Notes under the pieces: model-generated
Databases searched by the model: none
The model's input: only the letters and a program-made list of their open reading frames with translations
What the model was told of the DNA's origin: nothing
Position numbers and translations under genes: made by a program
DNA from: an uncultured Clostridia bacterium
GTDB taxonomy: Bacteria; Bacillota; Clostridia; Oscillospirales; Ruminococcaceae
Direction: 5' to 3'
Length of the DNA stretch: 55,611 nt
Assembly (NCBI GenBank): GCA_944385925.1
Contig: CALWZE010000026.1
Span: 1 to 55,611, forward strand
Part shown: positions 16,977-25,785 of the stretch, in pieces
Layout: each line of letters begins with the position of its first letter
How positions within the stretch are numbered: position 1 is the first letter of the stretch

Positions 16977-17717
16977 CTACAATTTCAATGCGTTATAAAA
17001 GTCCAGCGTCGACAGTCCCCGCTCAATATGCGCAAGGACATACTGCTCGCTTAGTTCCCCAAGAAGCTTCAAACCGTCCGCGCCCAATTCAAAGGAAAAT
17101 GCGCGGTTGAGCTCTCCGCCCAAAAGATACCGCATCGCATGCAGCACTGCGCGCGAACAATTTGGCTGCAAAGACAACGCCTTTGCGCACTCAGCACAAA
17201 GGTAAGCGCCGCCGGCAAGATCAAAGCGAAGCGACTGCGGCTCGGGCGCCCCGCAGCGCGCGCAGCCGGAAAGGTCAGGAAGATAACCCGCATACGCCAT
17301 TGAGCGCAGCTCAAAAACCGCCTTGATCAGCGGGAGAGATTTTTTTCGCTCGTTGAGAAGATACAGGCTGTTGAGTGCAAGGGTGAGAAAATCCCGCGCG
17401 TCTTCTTCTACCGGGGCAAGCAGTTTGAGCAGTTCGCAGAAATAGACCGCAAGCGCGTAAGCCTCAACGTCCGAGGCCAGACGCACGAATCGCTTTATGC
17501 TCTGCGCGTCGTCTATGGTATACATGTTTTTTCCGGAATACAGCTCAAAGTTTGAGTAGCTGAGCATCGCTGTCGTAGACGTGAGCCTGTTTTTCGGACG
17601 CAGTGAATTTTTTGCATAGGCGGTAATCACGCCATTCGGGGTCAAAAGGGTGACGACTCGATCCGCTTCGCCCGTTTTGGTTTCCCAGATCACCAACCCG
17701 TCTGCCGTGGTTTTCAT
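16977..17717 (-). CDS. recO: DNA repair protein RecO
   Basis: The 246-residue protein has an N-terminal OB fold (MKTTADGLVIWETKTGEADR, VVTLLTPNGVITAYAKNSLR), a helical middle and a four-cysteine zinc site (CARCGAPE ... YLCAECAK, near residues 152-179). RecO works with RecF and RecR to load RecA on SSB-coated DNA. Location next to era is conserved in Firmicutes. It has its own likely promoter between era and recO. Confidence 0.93.
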   Translation of the reverse strand: MKTTADGLVIWETKTGEADRVVTLLTPNGVITAYAKNSLRPKNRLTSTTAMLSYSNFELYSGKNMYTIDDAQSIKRFVRLASDVEAYALAVYFCELLKLLAPVEEDARDFLTLALNSLYLLNERKKSLPLIKAVFELRSMAYAGYLPDLSGCARCGAPEPQSLRFDLAGGAYLCAECAKALSLQPNCSRAVLHAMRYLLGGELNRAFSFELGADGLKLLGELSEQYVLAHIERGLSTLDFYNALKL

Positions 17718-17748
17718 ACCGCACGCCCCCTTCGTTCTTCCTTAAGTC

Positions 17749-17778
17749 ATAGTAGCATATGTAAAAGAAGAGCGTCAA
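17749..17778 (-). promoter_or_regulatory. Putative sigma-A promoter of recO-mutS2
   Basis: On the reverse strand TTGACG (17778-17773) and TACTAT (17754-17749) are 18 bases apart, about 32 bases before the recO ATG. Confidence 0.6.
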
Positions 17779-17793
17779 ATTCAGGCGGACAAT

Positions 17794-17828
17794 AAGAGCT
17801 TCGGCAGGCAGCAGCCCCCGAAGCTCTT
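17794..17828 (-). terminator. Hairpin after era, probable terminator
   Basis: AAGAGCTTCGG (17794-17804) pairs perfectly with CCGAAGCTCTT (17818-17828), 22 bases beyond the era stop. The T tract on the reverse strand is poor, so read-through into recO may occur. Confidence 0.55.
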
Positions 17829-17849
17829 TTGCCGATACTTATGTTCTGT

Positions 17850-18761
17850 TCAGGTATAGCCAAGGGTTTTGATGACCGATTCTTTGTTTCTCCAATCCTC
17901 GCGCACCTTAACCCAAAGTTTCAGGTTTACCCGGCAATCCAGAAAATCCTCTATATCCGCGCGCGCTTCGCTTCCGATTTTTTTAAGCATAGCGCCTTTT
18001 TTGCCGATTATCATGCCCTTATGCGATTCTTTTTCACAGAGGATTTCCGCGTCAATATCAATCAGCGGCTTGTCCATACGCTCTTTAAATCGTTCGACCG
18101 ACACCGCACAGCCGTGCGGCAGCTCGTCAAACAGATTGAGCAGCAGCTTTTCGCGAATCAGCTCCGCCACGATCACCTTTTCCGGAATGTCGGTCAACGT
18201 GTCGTCCGGGAACAGATGCGGGCCTTCGCTTGCGTGCTTGTCCAGTTCCGCAGTCAATTCCTGCATTCCCGTCCCGTCCAGCGCACTGACGATCACAGAG
18301 CCGCAGAAGGGATAAAGCGCGCACAACGCCTCGATGAATTTTTCTCCCTTTGCCTTACTGGACAAGGTATCCGCCTTGTTCATGACCAGAATAACCGGCG
18401 TTCCCGCTGTTTTGAGCTCGGCAAGAAGCTGCGTCTCAATTTCGTCCAGTGTTTCTTTCGGATAGGTCACAAAAAGCGCGCAGTCTATATCCGCGACCGA
18501 ATCGCGGACAGATTTAACCATATGTTCCCCAAGTTTTGTCTTAGGCAGATGGAAGCCGGGCGTGTCCAGAAAAACATACTGTTTTTCCCCATGCGTAACC
18601 ACGCCCATGATGCGGTTGCGAGTTGTCTGCGGGCGAGGAGAGGTGATCGCGATTTTTGCGCCGATCATGCGGTTAAGCAAGGTCGACTTGCCGACATTGG
18701 GCTTTCCCACGATCGCCGCGAACACCGTCTGCTGCCCGCAGAAGAGTTCCGCGGCGCTCAA
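17850..18761 (-). CDS. era: GTPase Era, 16S rRNA maturation factor
   Basis: The 303-residue protein has the Era-type GTPase domain: G1 GKPNVGKST (near residue 19), switch I SPRPQTTRNRIMG, G3 DTPGFHLPK, G4 MNKAD. A C-terminal KH domain contains IGKKGAMLKKIGSEAR. It binds the 3' end of 16S rRNA during 30S assembly. The start appears to be TTG at 18761, overlapping the ybeY stop (TTGA), with GAGGATATGA just upstream. No better start is in frame. The ybeY-era coupling suggests joint expression of rRNA processing factors. Confidence 0.95.
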   Translation of the reverse strand: MSAAELFCGQQTVFAAIVGKPNVGKSTLLNRMIGAKIAITSPRPQTTRNRIMGVVTHGEKQYVFLDTPGFHLPKTKLGEHMVKSVRDSVADIDCALFVTYPKETLDEIETQLLAELKTAGTPVILVMNKADTLSSKAKGEKFIEALCALYPFCGSVIVSALDGTGMQELTAELDKHASEGPHLFPDDTLTDIPEKVIVAELIREKLLLNLFDELPHGCAVSVERFKERMDKPLIDIDAEILCEKESHKGMIIGKKGAMLKKIGSEARADIEDFLDCRVNLKLWVKVREDWRNKESVIKTLGYT

Positions 18762-19264
18762 ATCATATCCTCGTCAACAACATAGCTCAGTCCGCGCGGC
18801 AGGCCAAGCTGCTTCAGGATGGATTCTTCGCGTTCACGCATATGCACTTCCTGGATGCCGCCCTCTTCGTGGTGATGGCCGAGAAGGTGCAGCATCGAAT
18901 GTACCGTCAAAAAGGCAATTTCGCGGCTGAGCGAGTGGCCGAACATATTCGCCTGTTCAACCGCTTTTTCAATGCTGATCACGATATCGCCCAGCGTGAC
19001 CATTCCGGTCTCCGGCGTTATTTTGTATTCCCCATTTTCAAAAAGCGGGAAGGACAGGACATCGGTTTCGACCGGCTTGTTGCGGTACTCCGTGTTGATT
19101 TTTTTGATTTCCTCATTGTCGACAAAGCTGACGCTGATTTCCGCAGGCAGCTCGAATCCCTCGTTTTTCAGCGTTGCATTGCAGCAGCGGCGGATCAGCA
19201 GACGGGTGCCGGTCGGAATTTTGACCTTTTGCTGGCGGTTTGTGATAAGCACTTTATTGGACAT
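18758..19264 (-). CDS. ybeY: Endoribonuclease YbeY, rRNA maturation
   Basis: The 168-residue zinc protein carries the family motif HSMLHLLGHHHEEGG (HGxLHLxGxDH type, with H for D). The N-terminal half has VSFVDNEEIKKINTEYRNKP and TDVLSFPLFENGEY. ATG at 19264 (MSNKVLITN) has GGGAGG upstream. An upstream ATG (19306) lies inside phoH and is not favoured. It functions in 16S rRNA 3' end maturation and 70S quality control, in keeping with the neighbours era and phoH. Confidence 0.94.
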   Translation of the reverse strand: MSNKVLITNRQQKVKIPTGTRLLIRRCCNATLKNEGFELPAEISVSFVDNEEIKKINTEYRNKPVETDVLSFPLFENGEYKITPETGMVTLGDIVISIEKAVEQANMFGHSLSREIAFLTVHSMLHLLGHHHEEGGIQEVHMREREESILKQLGLPRGLSYVVDEDMI

Positions 19265-20243
19265 TTTTATTTCCTCCCTTGGTATTTCTGGAAGATGAGC
19301 GTTCATAGGCCTTTACGATTTCGGCAACCAGCCGGAAACGCACGACATCCTTTTCGGTGAACCTCACCTGTTCAATCCCCTCAATATTTTTAAGAATCTT
19401 GATCGCGTCGACCAGTCCGGAACGTTTTCCATCCGGCAGATCGATCTGGGTAACGTCTCCGTTGACAACCATCTTTGATCCGGACCCAAGGCGGGTCAGG
19501 AACATTTTCATCTGTTCGGGCGTCGTATTCTGCGCCTCATCCAGAATCACGAAGGCATTATCCAGGGTTCGCCCGCGCATATAAGCAAGCGGGGCTACTT
19601 CGATCACCCCTTTTTCCATCTGGCGCTGGAAACCCTCCTGCCCAAGCGTGTCAAACAACGCATCATACAGCGGGCGCAGATATGGGTCGATTTTTGTCTG
19701 CAAATCTCCGGGCAGAAAGCCAAGCTTCTCGCCCGCTTCTACGGCCGGACGGGTCAGAATGATCCTGCTGACCTCATGCTCTTTGAGCGCTCGGACAGCC
19801 ATAACGACCGAAAGATAGGTTTTTCCCGTACCGGCAGGACCGATTCCGAACACAACAAAATTGTTTTCAATCGCGCTGATATATTTCTTTTGGCCCAGTG
19901 TCCGAGGCTTGATCGGCTTGCCTTTTGAGGTAATAAATACACTGCCCGCATCCAGCTCGCGCAGCGCGTTTTCCTCGCCGGATTTGACCATATTGATGCA
20001 GTAGCGGACCGTTTGTTCGTCCAGAGCGCCGCCCGACCGCGCGATGCCGAACATCTCGGACATTGCGCGAAACGCGCCGAGAACGTTCGGCTCATCTCCG
20101 CTGATGATTGCGGTAGAACCCCGGCCGGTTACCTCGACCAGAAACGCTTTTTCGATCATGCGAATGTTTCCGTCCAGATTGCCGAAAACCGCGGATGCAT
20201 ATTCCTGTGCTGTGAGATCCAATTCTTTTTGCAGTTTCAACAC
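19254..20243 (-). CDS. phoH: PhoH-like ATPase
   Basis: The 329-residue protein has the PhoH P-loop domain: Walker A GPAGTGKT at 135-142, RPAVEAGEKLGFLPGDLQ, Walker B VILDEAQNTTPEQMK near 220 and the SGSKMVVNGD motif. The N-terminal about 110 residues are KH-like, as in the longer PhoH group. It is a predicted RNA-associated ATPase acting with YbeY. The start is GTG 20243 or TTG 20240, behind AAAGGAAC; the TTG has the better spacing. The end overlaps the ybeY start by 11 bases. Confidence 0.92.
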   Translation of the reverse strand: MLKLQKELDLTAQEYASAVFGNLDGNIRMIEKAFLVEVTGRGSTAIISGDEPNVLGAFRAMSEMFGIARSGGALDEQTVRYCINMVKSGEENALRELDAGSVFITSKGKPIKPRTLGQKKYISAIENNFVVFGIGPAGTGKTYLSVVMAVRALKEHEVSRIILTRPAVEAGEKLGFLPGDLQTKIDPYLRPLYDALFDTLGQEGFQRQMEKGVIEVAPLAYMRGRTLDNAFVILDEAQNTTPEQMKMFLTRLGSGSKMVVNGDVTQIDLPDGKRSGLVDAIKILKNIEGIEQVRFTEKDVVRFRLVAEIVKAYERSSSRNTKGGNKNVQ

Positions 20244-20273
20244 GTTCCTTTCGAATCCTCACTTCTGCCCAAT

Positions 20274-20302
20274 AGTATAGCATAAATTGTGAGATTTCAA
20301 CA
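20274..20302 (-). promoter_or_regulatory. Putative promoter of phoH-ybeY-era
   Basis: On the reverse strand TGTTGA (20302-20297), a 17-base spacer and an extended -10 TGC-TATACT (20279-20274) lie about 30 bases before phoH. This would separate phoH expression from that of the sporulation genes yqfCD. Confidence 0.6.
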
Positions 20303-20336
20303 GTTTTTTTAAAATTTTTTGTTTTGTGCAACAGTT

Positions 20337-21503
20337 TTATTCCAGAACGATTTCACCGATGGATTCTTCAAGCAGATAATCTACTTTTAATGTGTATCCG
20401 CTATCATTTTGAGAAAAATGCACATTGCGATTCAGGATTTTTGCCTCCTGCATCTGTGATTCAAAATCTTTTCGCAGTTCTTCAAGCAATTCCCGCGCCT
20501 GGTCTTGGTCCAGCGTGACGGCTGTGGTTTTTGTCTCGGACGTTTCCAGTATTTCCAGCCGCAAAGGCAGCTCTACGCCGAATATATAAAATGGACGGCT
20601 GTACCGTTTTTCGGAAAATTCCTGGAAACCGTTGTTTGTTTTAACCGGAAAAACCGGATCGGACAATCCAAACGAAAAGCCATAATATTTCTTTACCTGT
20701 CCGGTAGGCTCCGTTTGCTGCACAGTATACGCGGTATCAAAACTGACCGAAACTGTCGTATAGCCTGTAATTTGCGCCTGAACGCTGCTCGCCCATGAAT
20801 TGGTCATCGCTTCAGGATCCGGAATTACAAGGGGATCTCCTTGCTGAACAACAGCACCAGGTTGTACAAGGCTGACGCCGCTTACAAGATCGACCGATTT
20901 GATCTGCGCATCCTTTTTGGCGACAATCTGCGCGTTTGCTTCTCCGGTCATTTGTTCCGACGGGGGTATTTTGTCCCAAATCTGGACTTCAATAGCGCCG
21001 AAATGCGGATTGATCGTCATCCAGGTAAGGCGGTCAAACCGCAGCATCATGCGATTAGCAACGGCTGCAAAATCATGGCTGCTTTGCCAGCTGCCAACAA
21101 CAACGCCGTTTTCCTCCAGCGCTTCAAGGATTTGCGCCCGCGGAATCGTAGAATTCCCGGATATTCTTACAGTAAAAACCATGCTGCCAAAAACGGCGAT
21201 CACCATTGCCATCACACAGAGTCCGGCAGCAAGAGGCAGTGGAAAGGGCAATCGGCGGATCGCAAAGGGAATCCCGCGTTTTTTAACGATCCGCATTCGC
21301 CCTCCGGAATGTTTCGCCGCACGGCGCAGTTTGGGGTAATCGGCGGCTAAAACCGAAAAAAACACCGAACTGCCGGCATGTCGAACATGCTTGACGGGTA
21401 TCCCGCCGTTCATGGCGTCGTTAAAAAACACTCCGGGAATCCCGGCAACCAGTTCAGCTTCTACCTGACCTTGAATCCAGAAAAATAAGCCTGTTTTTCC
21501 CAT
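20337..21503 (-). CDS. yqfD: Sporulation protein YqfD
   Basis: The 388-residue protein has an N-terminal cytoplasmic region, one membrane segment at about residues 86-110 (PLPLAAGLCVMAMVIAVFG) and a long extracytoplasmic part with the YqfD block MTINPHFGAIEVQIWDKIPP near residue 175. It ends KVDYLLEESIGEIVLE. YqfD is a mother-cell membrane protein of the sigma-E regulon, needed for engulfment-stage sporulation in B. subtilis. It begins 3 bases after yqfC. Confidence 0.92.
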   Translation of the reverse strand: MGKTGLFFWIQGQVEAELVAGIPGVFFNDAMNGGIPVKHVRHAGSSVFFSVLAADYPKLRRAAKHSGGRMRIVKKRGIPFAIRRLPFPLPLAAGLCVMAMVIAVFGSMVFTVRISGNSTIPRAQILEALEENGVVVGSWQSSHDFAAVANRMMLRFDRLTWMTINPHFGAIEVQIWDKIPPSEQMTGEANAQIVAKKDAQIKSVDLVSGVSLVQPGAVVQQGDPLVIPDPEAMTNSWASSVQAQITGYTTVSVSFDTAYTVQQTEPTGQVKKYYGFSFGLSDPVFPVKTNNGFQEFSEKRYSRPFYIFGVELPLRLEILETSETKTTAVTLDQDQARELLEELRKDFESQMQEAKILNRNVHFSQNDSGYTLKVDYLLEESIGEIVLE

Positions 21504-21506
21504 TCC

Positions 21507-21806
21507 TCACACCGCCCGTCGGTCAAATGATACTGATGATATCCGTCCGGTGACATTCATAGCCCCCTTTGCCAGATTTTCCATTACCAGATCACTTCCG
21601 AATATCGTTGCTGAATATTCCCCAAGATCGATCGTAATGCGTCCGGCTGCGTAATCGATTAATCCCCGGCAGCCTTCTATAATTGCCATACCGTTTCCGA
21701 CTACACGAACAGACGGAATGTCAAAGACCGCATCCAGAGGATAGTCCAAGCCATATCCGATGCGGGTGATGTTGTCCTGTATATACTCTTTTGGCGGATG
21801 TTTCAT
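21507..21806 (-). CDS. yqfC: Sporulation protein YqfC (YabP family)
   Basis: The 99-residue protein of the YabP/YqfC family has the typical central block VVGNGMAIIEGCRGLIDYAA and GRITIDLGEYSATIFGSDLV. ATG at 21806 is preceded by GAGGTGATC. It is the first gene of the yqfC-yqfD pair and divergent from a YlbJ-like gene. In B. subtilis yqfCD are transcribed by sigma-E. A CATATATATG sequence upstream (21826-21835) could be part of such a promoter, but the spacing for yqfC is poor. Confidence 0.92.
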   Translation of the reverse strand: MKHPPKEYIQDNITRIGYGLDYPLDAVFDIPSVRVVGNGMAIIEGCRGLIDYAAGRITIDLGEYSATIFGSDLVMENLAKGAMNVTGRISSVSFDRRAV

Positions 21807-21871
21807 ATTTTGATCACCTCACCAACATATATATGGACAGAAAACCTTTTTTAGCCCGGAGGTGTGGGCGC

Positions 21872-22933
21872 ATGTCGTCACGAAAGCAATCTCCCCTGGT
21901 CAGTACATCTATTTTTTTTGGATGTATCCTTTTCATAATTCTTCTGGTTTGTTTTCCGTCTTATGGTATAGAGGGCATGCGCGCCGGAATCGGGAGCTGT
22001 TATAACCGCCTTATTCCTTCTTTGTTTCCTTTTATGCTTGTATGCAATCTATTATCCTGTGCATTAGCGAGGCATAGTCGAACCTCCGGTCAAATTCAAA
22101 TTATTTTTGCAATATTTCTGGGAATGATCGGAGGATTTCCGGTTGGCGCAGCAACCCTTGCAAATCTTGTAAGACAAAAACGCATTTCACCGCGCATGGC
22201 TTCCCTGCTGCTGTGTGGTTGTGTGAATGCCGGACCGGCATTTTTGGTTGGAACGGTTGGTGTTTCTCTTTTCGGGAACCAGATCATTGGTCTCTTTCTT
22301 TTTTTGTCTTTGAGTTTTGCCTCTTTATGCTGCATCGCGCTGGCCGCGCTTTTTCTCTCAGGAAATAGCGGCAATGCCTCCTGTCCAGTTGTCTCCGATA
22401 CAGAGTGCAGCTTATCCGCCGCAATGAAAAAAAGCATACTTTCCATTGCGACGCTATGCGGCTACGTCTTATTTTTTTCCTGCCTTCTCAGCTATATAGA
22501 AGCTTTTTTGAATCTGGTCAATTTGGAAAACCCTATTGTTTCCTGGCTTGTTCATGCGCTTTTGGAGGTCACAAGCGGCTGTGAAACGGCGGCTCTAATT
22601 CCGGGCTCAGTCGGCGCGCTTTGCGCATGCGCAGGTATCAGCTTCTGCGGAATCAGTATTGTGTTGCAGATTAAAGGTATTCTCTCTGACACAGGGATAT
22701 CTTTACGTTATTTTTGGCTGTTCCGTCCGCTGCATTGCCTGATATCTGTCTTAATGACGCGGGCCCTTCTTGTGCGATTTGAGCACGCAGTCGAGACAAT
22801 GGCCGGTACCGCTTCACCTGACAGCGTCATGTTTTGCCTGTCGCCCGCCTTCAGTTTGGCCGCTTTCCTGCTTTGTGCTGCTTCTTTATGTGCAGATCGG
22901 GCCGGTTTTGGGTTTACGAATAAAAAAAACTAA
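21872..22933 (+). CDS. YlbJ-like sporulation integral membrane protein
   Basis: The 353-residue polytopic protein has about eight membrane helices. Blocks SLFPFMLVCNLLS, GMIGGFPVGAATLANLVRQK and LLLCGCVNAGPAFLVGTVGVSLFGN match the nucleoside-recognition (Gate) fold of YlbJ, where 'SGFPxGA' and 'CNNxxPxF' occur. ATG at 21872 has GGAGGTGTGGG upstream. An upstream GTG frame (21791) overlaps yqfC and is rejected. The divergent partner yqfC and a possible sigma-E-like site support a sporulation role. It is shorter and more divergent than canonical YlbJ, so the name is tentative. Confidence 0.75.
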   Translation: MSSRKQSPLVSTSIFFGCILFIILLVCFPSYGIEGMRAGIGSCYNRLIPSLFPFMLVCNLLSCALARHSRTSGQIQIIFAIFLGMIGGFPVGAATLANLVRQKRISPRMASLLLCGCVNAGPAFLVGTVGVSLFGNQIIGLFLFLSLSFASLCCIALAALFLSGNSGNASCPVVSDTECSLSAAMKKSILSIATLCGYVLFFSCLLSYIEAFLNLVNLENPIVSWLVHALLEVTSGCETAALIPGSVGALCACAGISFCGISIVLQIKGILSDTGISLRYFWLFRPLHCLISVLMTRALLVRFEHAVETMAGTASPDSVMFCLSPAFSLAAFLLCAASLCADRAGFGFTNKKN

Positions 22934-22941
22934 GCTATAAT
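22913..22941 (+). promoter_or_regulatory. Sigma-A promoter of the small cysteine protein gene
   Basis: TTTACG (22913-22918), a 17-base spacer and a perfect TATAAT (22936-22941) overlap the 3' end of the YlbJ-like gene. Confidence 0.7.
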
Positions 22942-22972
22942 ATAGTTAAACTTTCGTATGTGGTGGGGAATT

Positions 22973-23188
22973 ATGGGTTATAAACTATTTGATCAAAATA
23001 TAACGCCTGCCTGTGAATACTGCGAATTCGGCAGACGAACCGATGACGGCACAATGGTTGAATGCAGTAAACGCGGTCTTGTGTCTCCCTACTTCAGGTG
23101 CAAAAAATTTCGCTATTCCCCCGTTCTGCGCGAACCGCGCCAGATTCAAAAGCTGCCGAAGTTTACGCCGGAAGATTTTAAGTTGTAA
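22973..23188 (+). CDS. Small four-cysteine protein, unknown function
   Basis: The 71-residue protein begins MGYKLFDQNITPACEYCEFG, with C-x2-C followed by a second cysteine pair spread out (VECSKRG ... YFRCKKFRY). Four cysteines suggest a zinc or iron-sulfur site. The C-terminus is basic and ends LPKFTPEDFKL. ATG at 22973 has GGTGGGG upstream, and the gene has its own promoter and terminator, so I regard it as real. I do not recognise a named family. Confidence 0.75.
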   Translation: MGYKLFDQNITPACEYCEFGRRTDDGTMVECSKRGLVSPYFRCKKFRYSPVLREPRQIQKLPKFTPEDFKL

Positions 23189-23239
23189 TTTTTTCTTTTA
23201 TATAGAATATTTTTTGGTATTTGTCTCATATGGAATTAG

Positions 23240-23270
23240 GCTCTTCGAACTACTCGAAGGGCTTTTTATT
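23240..23270 (+). terminator. Terminator of the small cysteine protein gene
   Basis: GCTCTTCGA-ACTAC-TCGAAGGGC forms a stem with one mismatch, followed by TTTTTATTTTT. Confidence 0.8.
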
Positions 23271-23424
23271 TTTATTCTAACTAAACGATTAATCTTCTTG
23301 CTGTGTTTTCCTATATCGCATAAATTTTTCGTCAATTACTGTCCCGACAACTACATTTTCTCCGGTAGGTGTGACGGGGACTTTTGCCGTGGTTTATTCA
23401 AACAATCCTCTAAGATACCGAATG

Positions 23425-23464
23425 GACAAAAAAGAGAGACGCTCATATAGAACGTCTCTCTCTT
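23425..23464 (-). terminator. Terminator of rpsB-tsf
   Basis: AGAGAGACG (23433-23441) pairs with CGTCTCTCT (23453-23461). On the reverse strand the hairpin is followed by TTTTTTG, 130 bases past the tsf stop. The region 23271-23430 shows nothing else. Confidence 0.75.
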
Positions 23465-23594
23465 AATAGCTACTGTTTCTTGCCCTTTTACCCTATACCC
23501 ACTTAGAATTCCTTGCTGGCCGCCCGTTCGGGATATCCCGTGGACAACGAGGTCTTCTTTCGTGGACAATCTGGGAAACTTATGGACAAAATGA

Positions 23595-24500
23595 TTAGTG
23601 TTTCTGCATGCTGGCAACTTCAGCAGCGAAATCATCCTGACGCTTCTCAAGTCCTTCACCCTTCTCATAACGAGAGAAAGCAACGATCTTGATGGAAGCA
23701 CCAAGAGCTTTTGCGGTATTGTCAGTATACTGCTGAACAGAAATCTTGTCGTCCTTGACGAACGGCTGCTCAAGCAGGCAGTTCTCCTTATAGAACTTGC
23801 CGATGCGGCCCATGACCATCTTCTCAGCGATGTTAGCGGGCTTGCCCTCGTTGATCGCCTGCTGGGTCAGGATCTCCTTCTCTTTCTCGATGTCCTCAGC
23901 GGGTACATCCTCTTTGCAGAGATAGCCGGGGTTTGCAGCCGCAATCTGCATCGCAACGTCCTTCGCATACTCAAGGAACTCGGGCTTCGCAGCGGTTGCG
24001 TCATCCGTATCGAATTTCACCAGAACAGCGTGGGTGCCGCCGCCGTGTACATACGGAACCAGCACGCCCTCATAGCGGTTAAAGCGGCGAATCTTGATAT
24101 TCTCGCCAATGGTGAGAATCTTATCTTTCAGCATAGCGTCCACAGTCATACCGTTGACACTGCAAGCCAGAAGAGCCTCGACATCGGCCGGCGCCTGCTC
24201 GATTACAACTTTGGCGCAGGTGTTGACAAACTCGCGGAAGCTGTCGTTCTTCGCAACGAAATCAGTCTCAGCGTTAACTTCGATAACTACGCCCGCCTTG
24301 CCCTCGACAACCGCAAGAACAACGCCCTCAGCCGCGATGCGGCCGGCTTTTTTCGCAGCAGCGGCGAGACCTTTTTCACGCAGGAACTCAATCGCCTTGT
24401 CAATATCACCATTGGACTCGGTCAGCGCCTTTTTGCAGTCCATCATACCGCAGCCCGTACGCTCACGCAGGGCCTGTACATCTTTCGCAGTAAAAGCCAT
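23595..24500 (-). CDS. tsf: Elongation factor Ts
   Basis: The 301-residue EF-Tu nucleotide exchange factor has the N-terminal UBA-type helix [21 protein letters not shown] and the TDFVAKND motif near residue 80, with [12 protein letters not shown] in the core. AAGGAG lies upstream of ATG 24500. It follows rpsB by 38 bases, the conserved bacterial order, with no terminator between. Confidence 0.97.
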   Translation of the reverse strand: MAFTAKDVQALRERTGCGMMDCKKALTESNGDIDKAIEFLREKGLAAAAKKAGRIAAEGVVLAVVEGKAGVVIEVNAETDFVAKNDSFREFVNTCAKVVIEQAPADVEALLACSVNGMTVDAMLKDKILTIGENIKIRRFNRYEGVLVPYVHGGGTHAVLVKFDTDDATAAKPEFLEYAKDVAMQIAAANPGYLCKEDVPAEDIEKEKEILTQQAINEGKPANIAEKMVMGRIGKFYKENCLLEQPFVKDDKISVQQYTDNTAKALGASIKIVAFSRYEKGEGLEKRQDDFAAEVASMQKH

Positions 24501-24538
24501 AACGCTTAAATCTCCTTTTATATTCTACAATTCAAAAA

Positions 24539-25267
24539 TTATTCGGCGTCCTTGTCCTCTGCAGCGGGCTCTTCCTCGTTGAACTGCTCGCCCTGACGTG
24601 CAGACAGAACCGCGTCGGCCATCGCGCCGCAGATCAGCTTAACAGCACGGATCGCGTCGTCGTTGCCCGGAATGATATAGTCGATTTCGTCCGGATCGCA
24701 GTTGGTATCGACAATCGCGACGATCGGAATGTTCAGCTTGCGCGCTTCCGCAATTGCGATGTGCTCTTTGCGGGTATCAACAACAAACAGCGCTGCGGGA
24801 AGCTTCTCCATATTCTTGACGCCGCCGAGGAATTTCTCAAGTTTTTCAATTTCAAGCTCGAGCTTGCTGACTTCCTTTTTGGTCAGCAGATCGAAAGTGC
24901 CATCCTCGCGCATTTTCTTGAGCTGGTCAAGACGGGCAATGCGGCGGCGAATGGTGCGGAAGTTGGTCAGCATACCGCCGAGCCAACGGGCGTTGACATA
25001 GTGCATGCCGCAGCGCTCCGCTTCATCGCGGATAGATTCCTGCGCCTGCTTTTTGGTGCCGACGAAGAGAATATCTCCCTCGGTCGCAGCTTCACGGACG
25101 AACTCATAAGCAACATCCAGCATTTTGACCGTTTTCTGAAGGTCGATAATATAGATGCCGTTGCGCTCGGTGAAGATGTAGGGCGCCATTTTCGGGTTCC
25201 AGCGTCTGGTCTGATGACCGAAGTGCACGCCTGCTTCGAGAAGCTGTTTCATGGATACGACTGCCAT
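24539..25267 (-). CDS. rpsB: 30S ribosomal protein S2
   Basis: The 242-residue protein begins [20 protein letters not shown] and contains [36 protein letters not shown] and [19 protein letters not shown], all classical S2 blocks. ATG 25267 with AAAGGAG is the start; an in-frame upstream ATG at 25309 has no site. The C-terminus is acidic ([13 protein letters not shown]). It lies first in the rpsB-tsf operon behind a leader of about 110 bases that holds a hairpin. Confidence 0.97.
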   Translation of the reverse strand: MAVVSMKQLLEAGVHFGHQTRRWNPKMAPYIFTERNGIYIIDLQKTVKMLDVAYEFVREAATEGDILFVGTKKQAQESIRDEAERCGMHYVNARWLGGMLTNFRTIRRRIARLDQLKKMREDGTFDLLTKKEVSKLELEIEKLEKFLGGVKNMEKLPAALFVVDTRKEHIAIAEARKLNIPIVAIVDTNCDPDEIDYIIPGNDDAIRAVKLICGAMADAVLSARQGEQFNEEEPAAEDKDAE

Positions 25268-25322
25268 TGGTGTTTGTACTCCTTTGATTTGTTTTTTTGT
25301 CCTCCGCACATCTCATTGCATA

Positions 25323-25346
25323 GCACCTGAGGCTCTCCCCAGGCAC
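25323..25346 (-). promoter_or_regulatory. Leader hairpin upstream of rpsB
   Basis: On the reverse strand GTGCCTGGGG-AGAG-CCTCAGGTGC can form ten pairs, three of them G-U, with a tetraloop. It sits between the promoter and the rpsB ribosome site and is not followed by a T tract. A role in autogenous control by S2 is only a guess. Confidence 0.35.
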
Positions 25347-25383
25347 CCGCTGCGCACATGATATGCGTGCGAATTGCCGAATA

Positions 25384-25412
25384 AGTTTACCATAAATAAA
25401 AAATAAATGCAA
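25384..25412 (-). promoter_or_regulatory. Sigma-A promoter of rpsB-tsf
   Basis: On the reverse strand TTGCAT (25412-25407), a 17-base AT-only-like spacer and TAAACT (25389-25384) give a start near 25377. Confidence 0.65.
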
Positions 25413-25722
25413 GCCCCTGAGATGCTCTTCTATTACATATGATTTTTGCTTTTAAGTAGGCGCTTACTGTATCACCCCTCTCTTGTTTTCTATAAAGCTA
25501 TAAACCTTTCTTTTTGCTCTTATTCCTCTTAATCTTCGCGGCGCCCCATTCTGCACATATCAATAAAATAAACAGTTCTGACGCTTCCGGATTTCTGCGC
25601 TTATTAAAATAATTACTATGTAGTTAATCAAATTCCAGCGCGCTCATGACAAGCCCGCTTGCGGTGATTCTGAATAAACTGCAAACAGGACGCCTTTTAA
25701 ATCCGACAGATAATTTTCGCGT

Positions 25723-25751
25723 TTGACAGCGACGTGCAAACCGGATAAGAT
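25723..25751 (+). promoter_or_regulatory. Sigma-A promoter of the DnaD/DnaI pair
   Basis: TTGACA (25723-25728), a 17-base spacer and TAAGAT (25746-25751) end 34 bases before ATG 25786. The preceding 25413-25722 stretch is AT-rich and shows nothing else. Confidence 0.75.
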
Positions 25752-25785
25752 AAAAACCGATTAATAAAGAAAAAGGGGCCAATCC

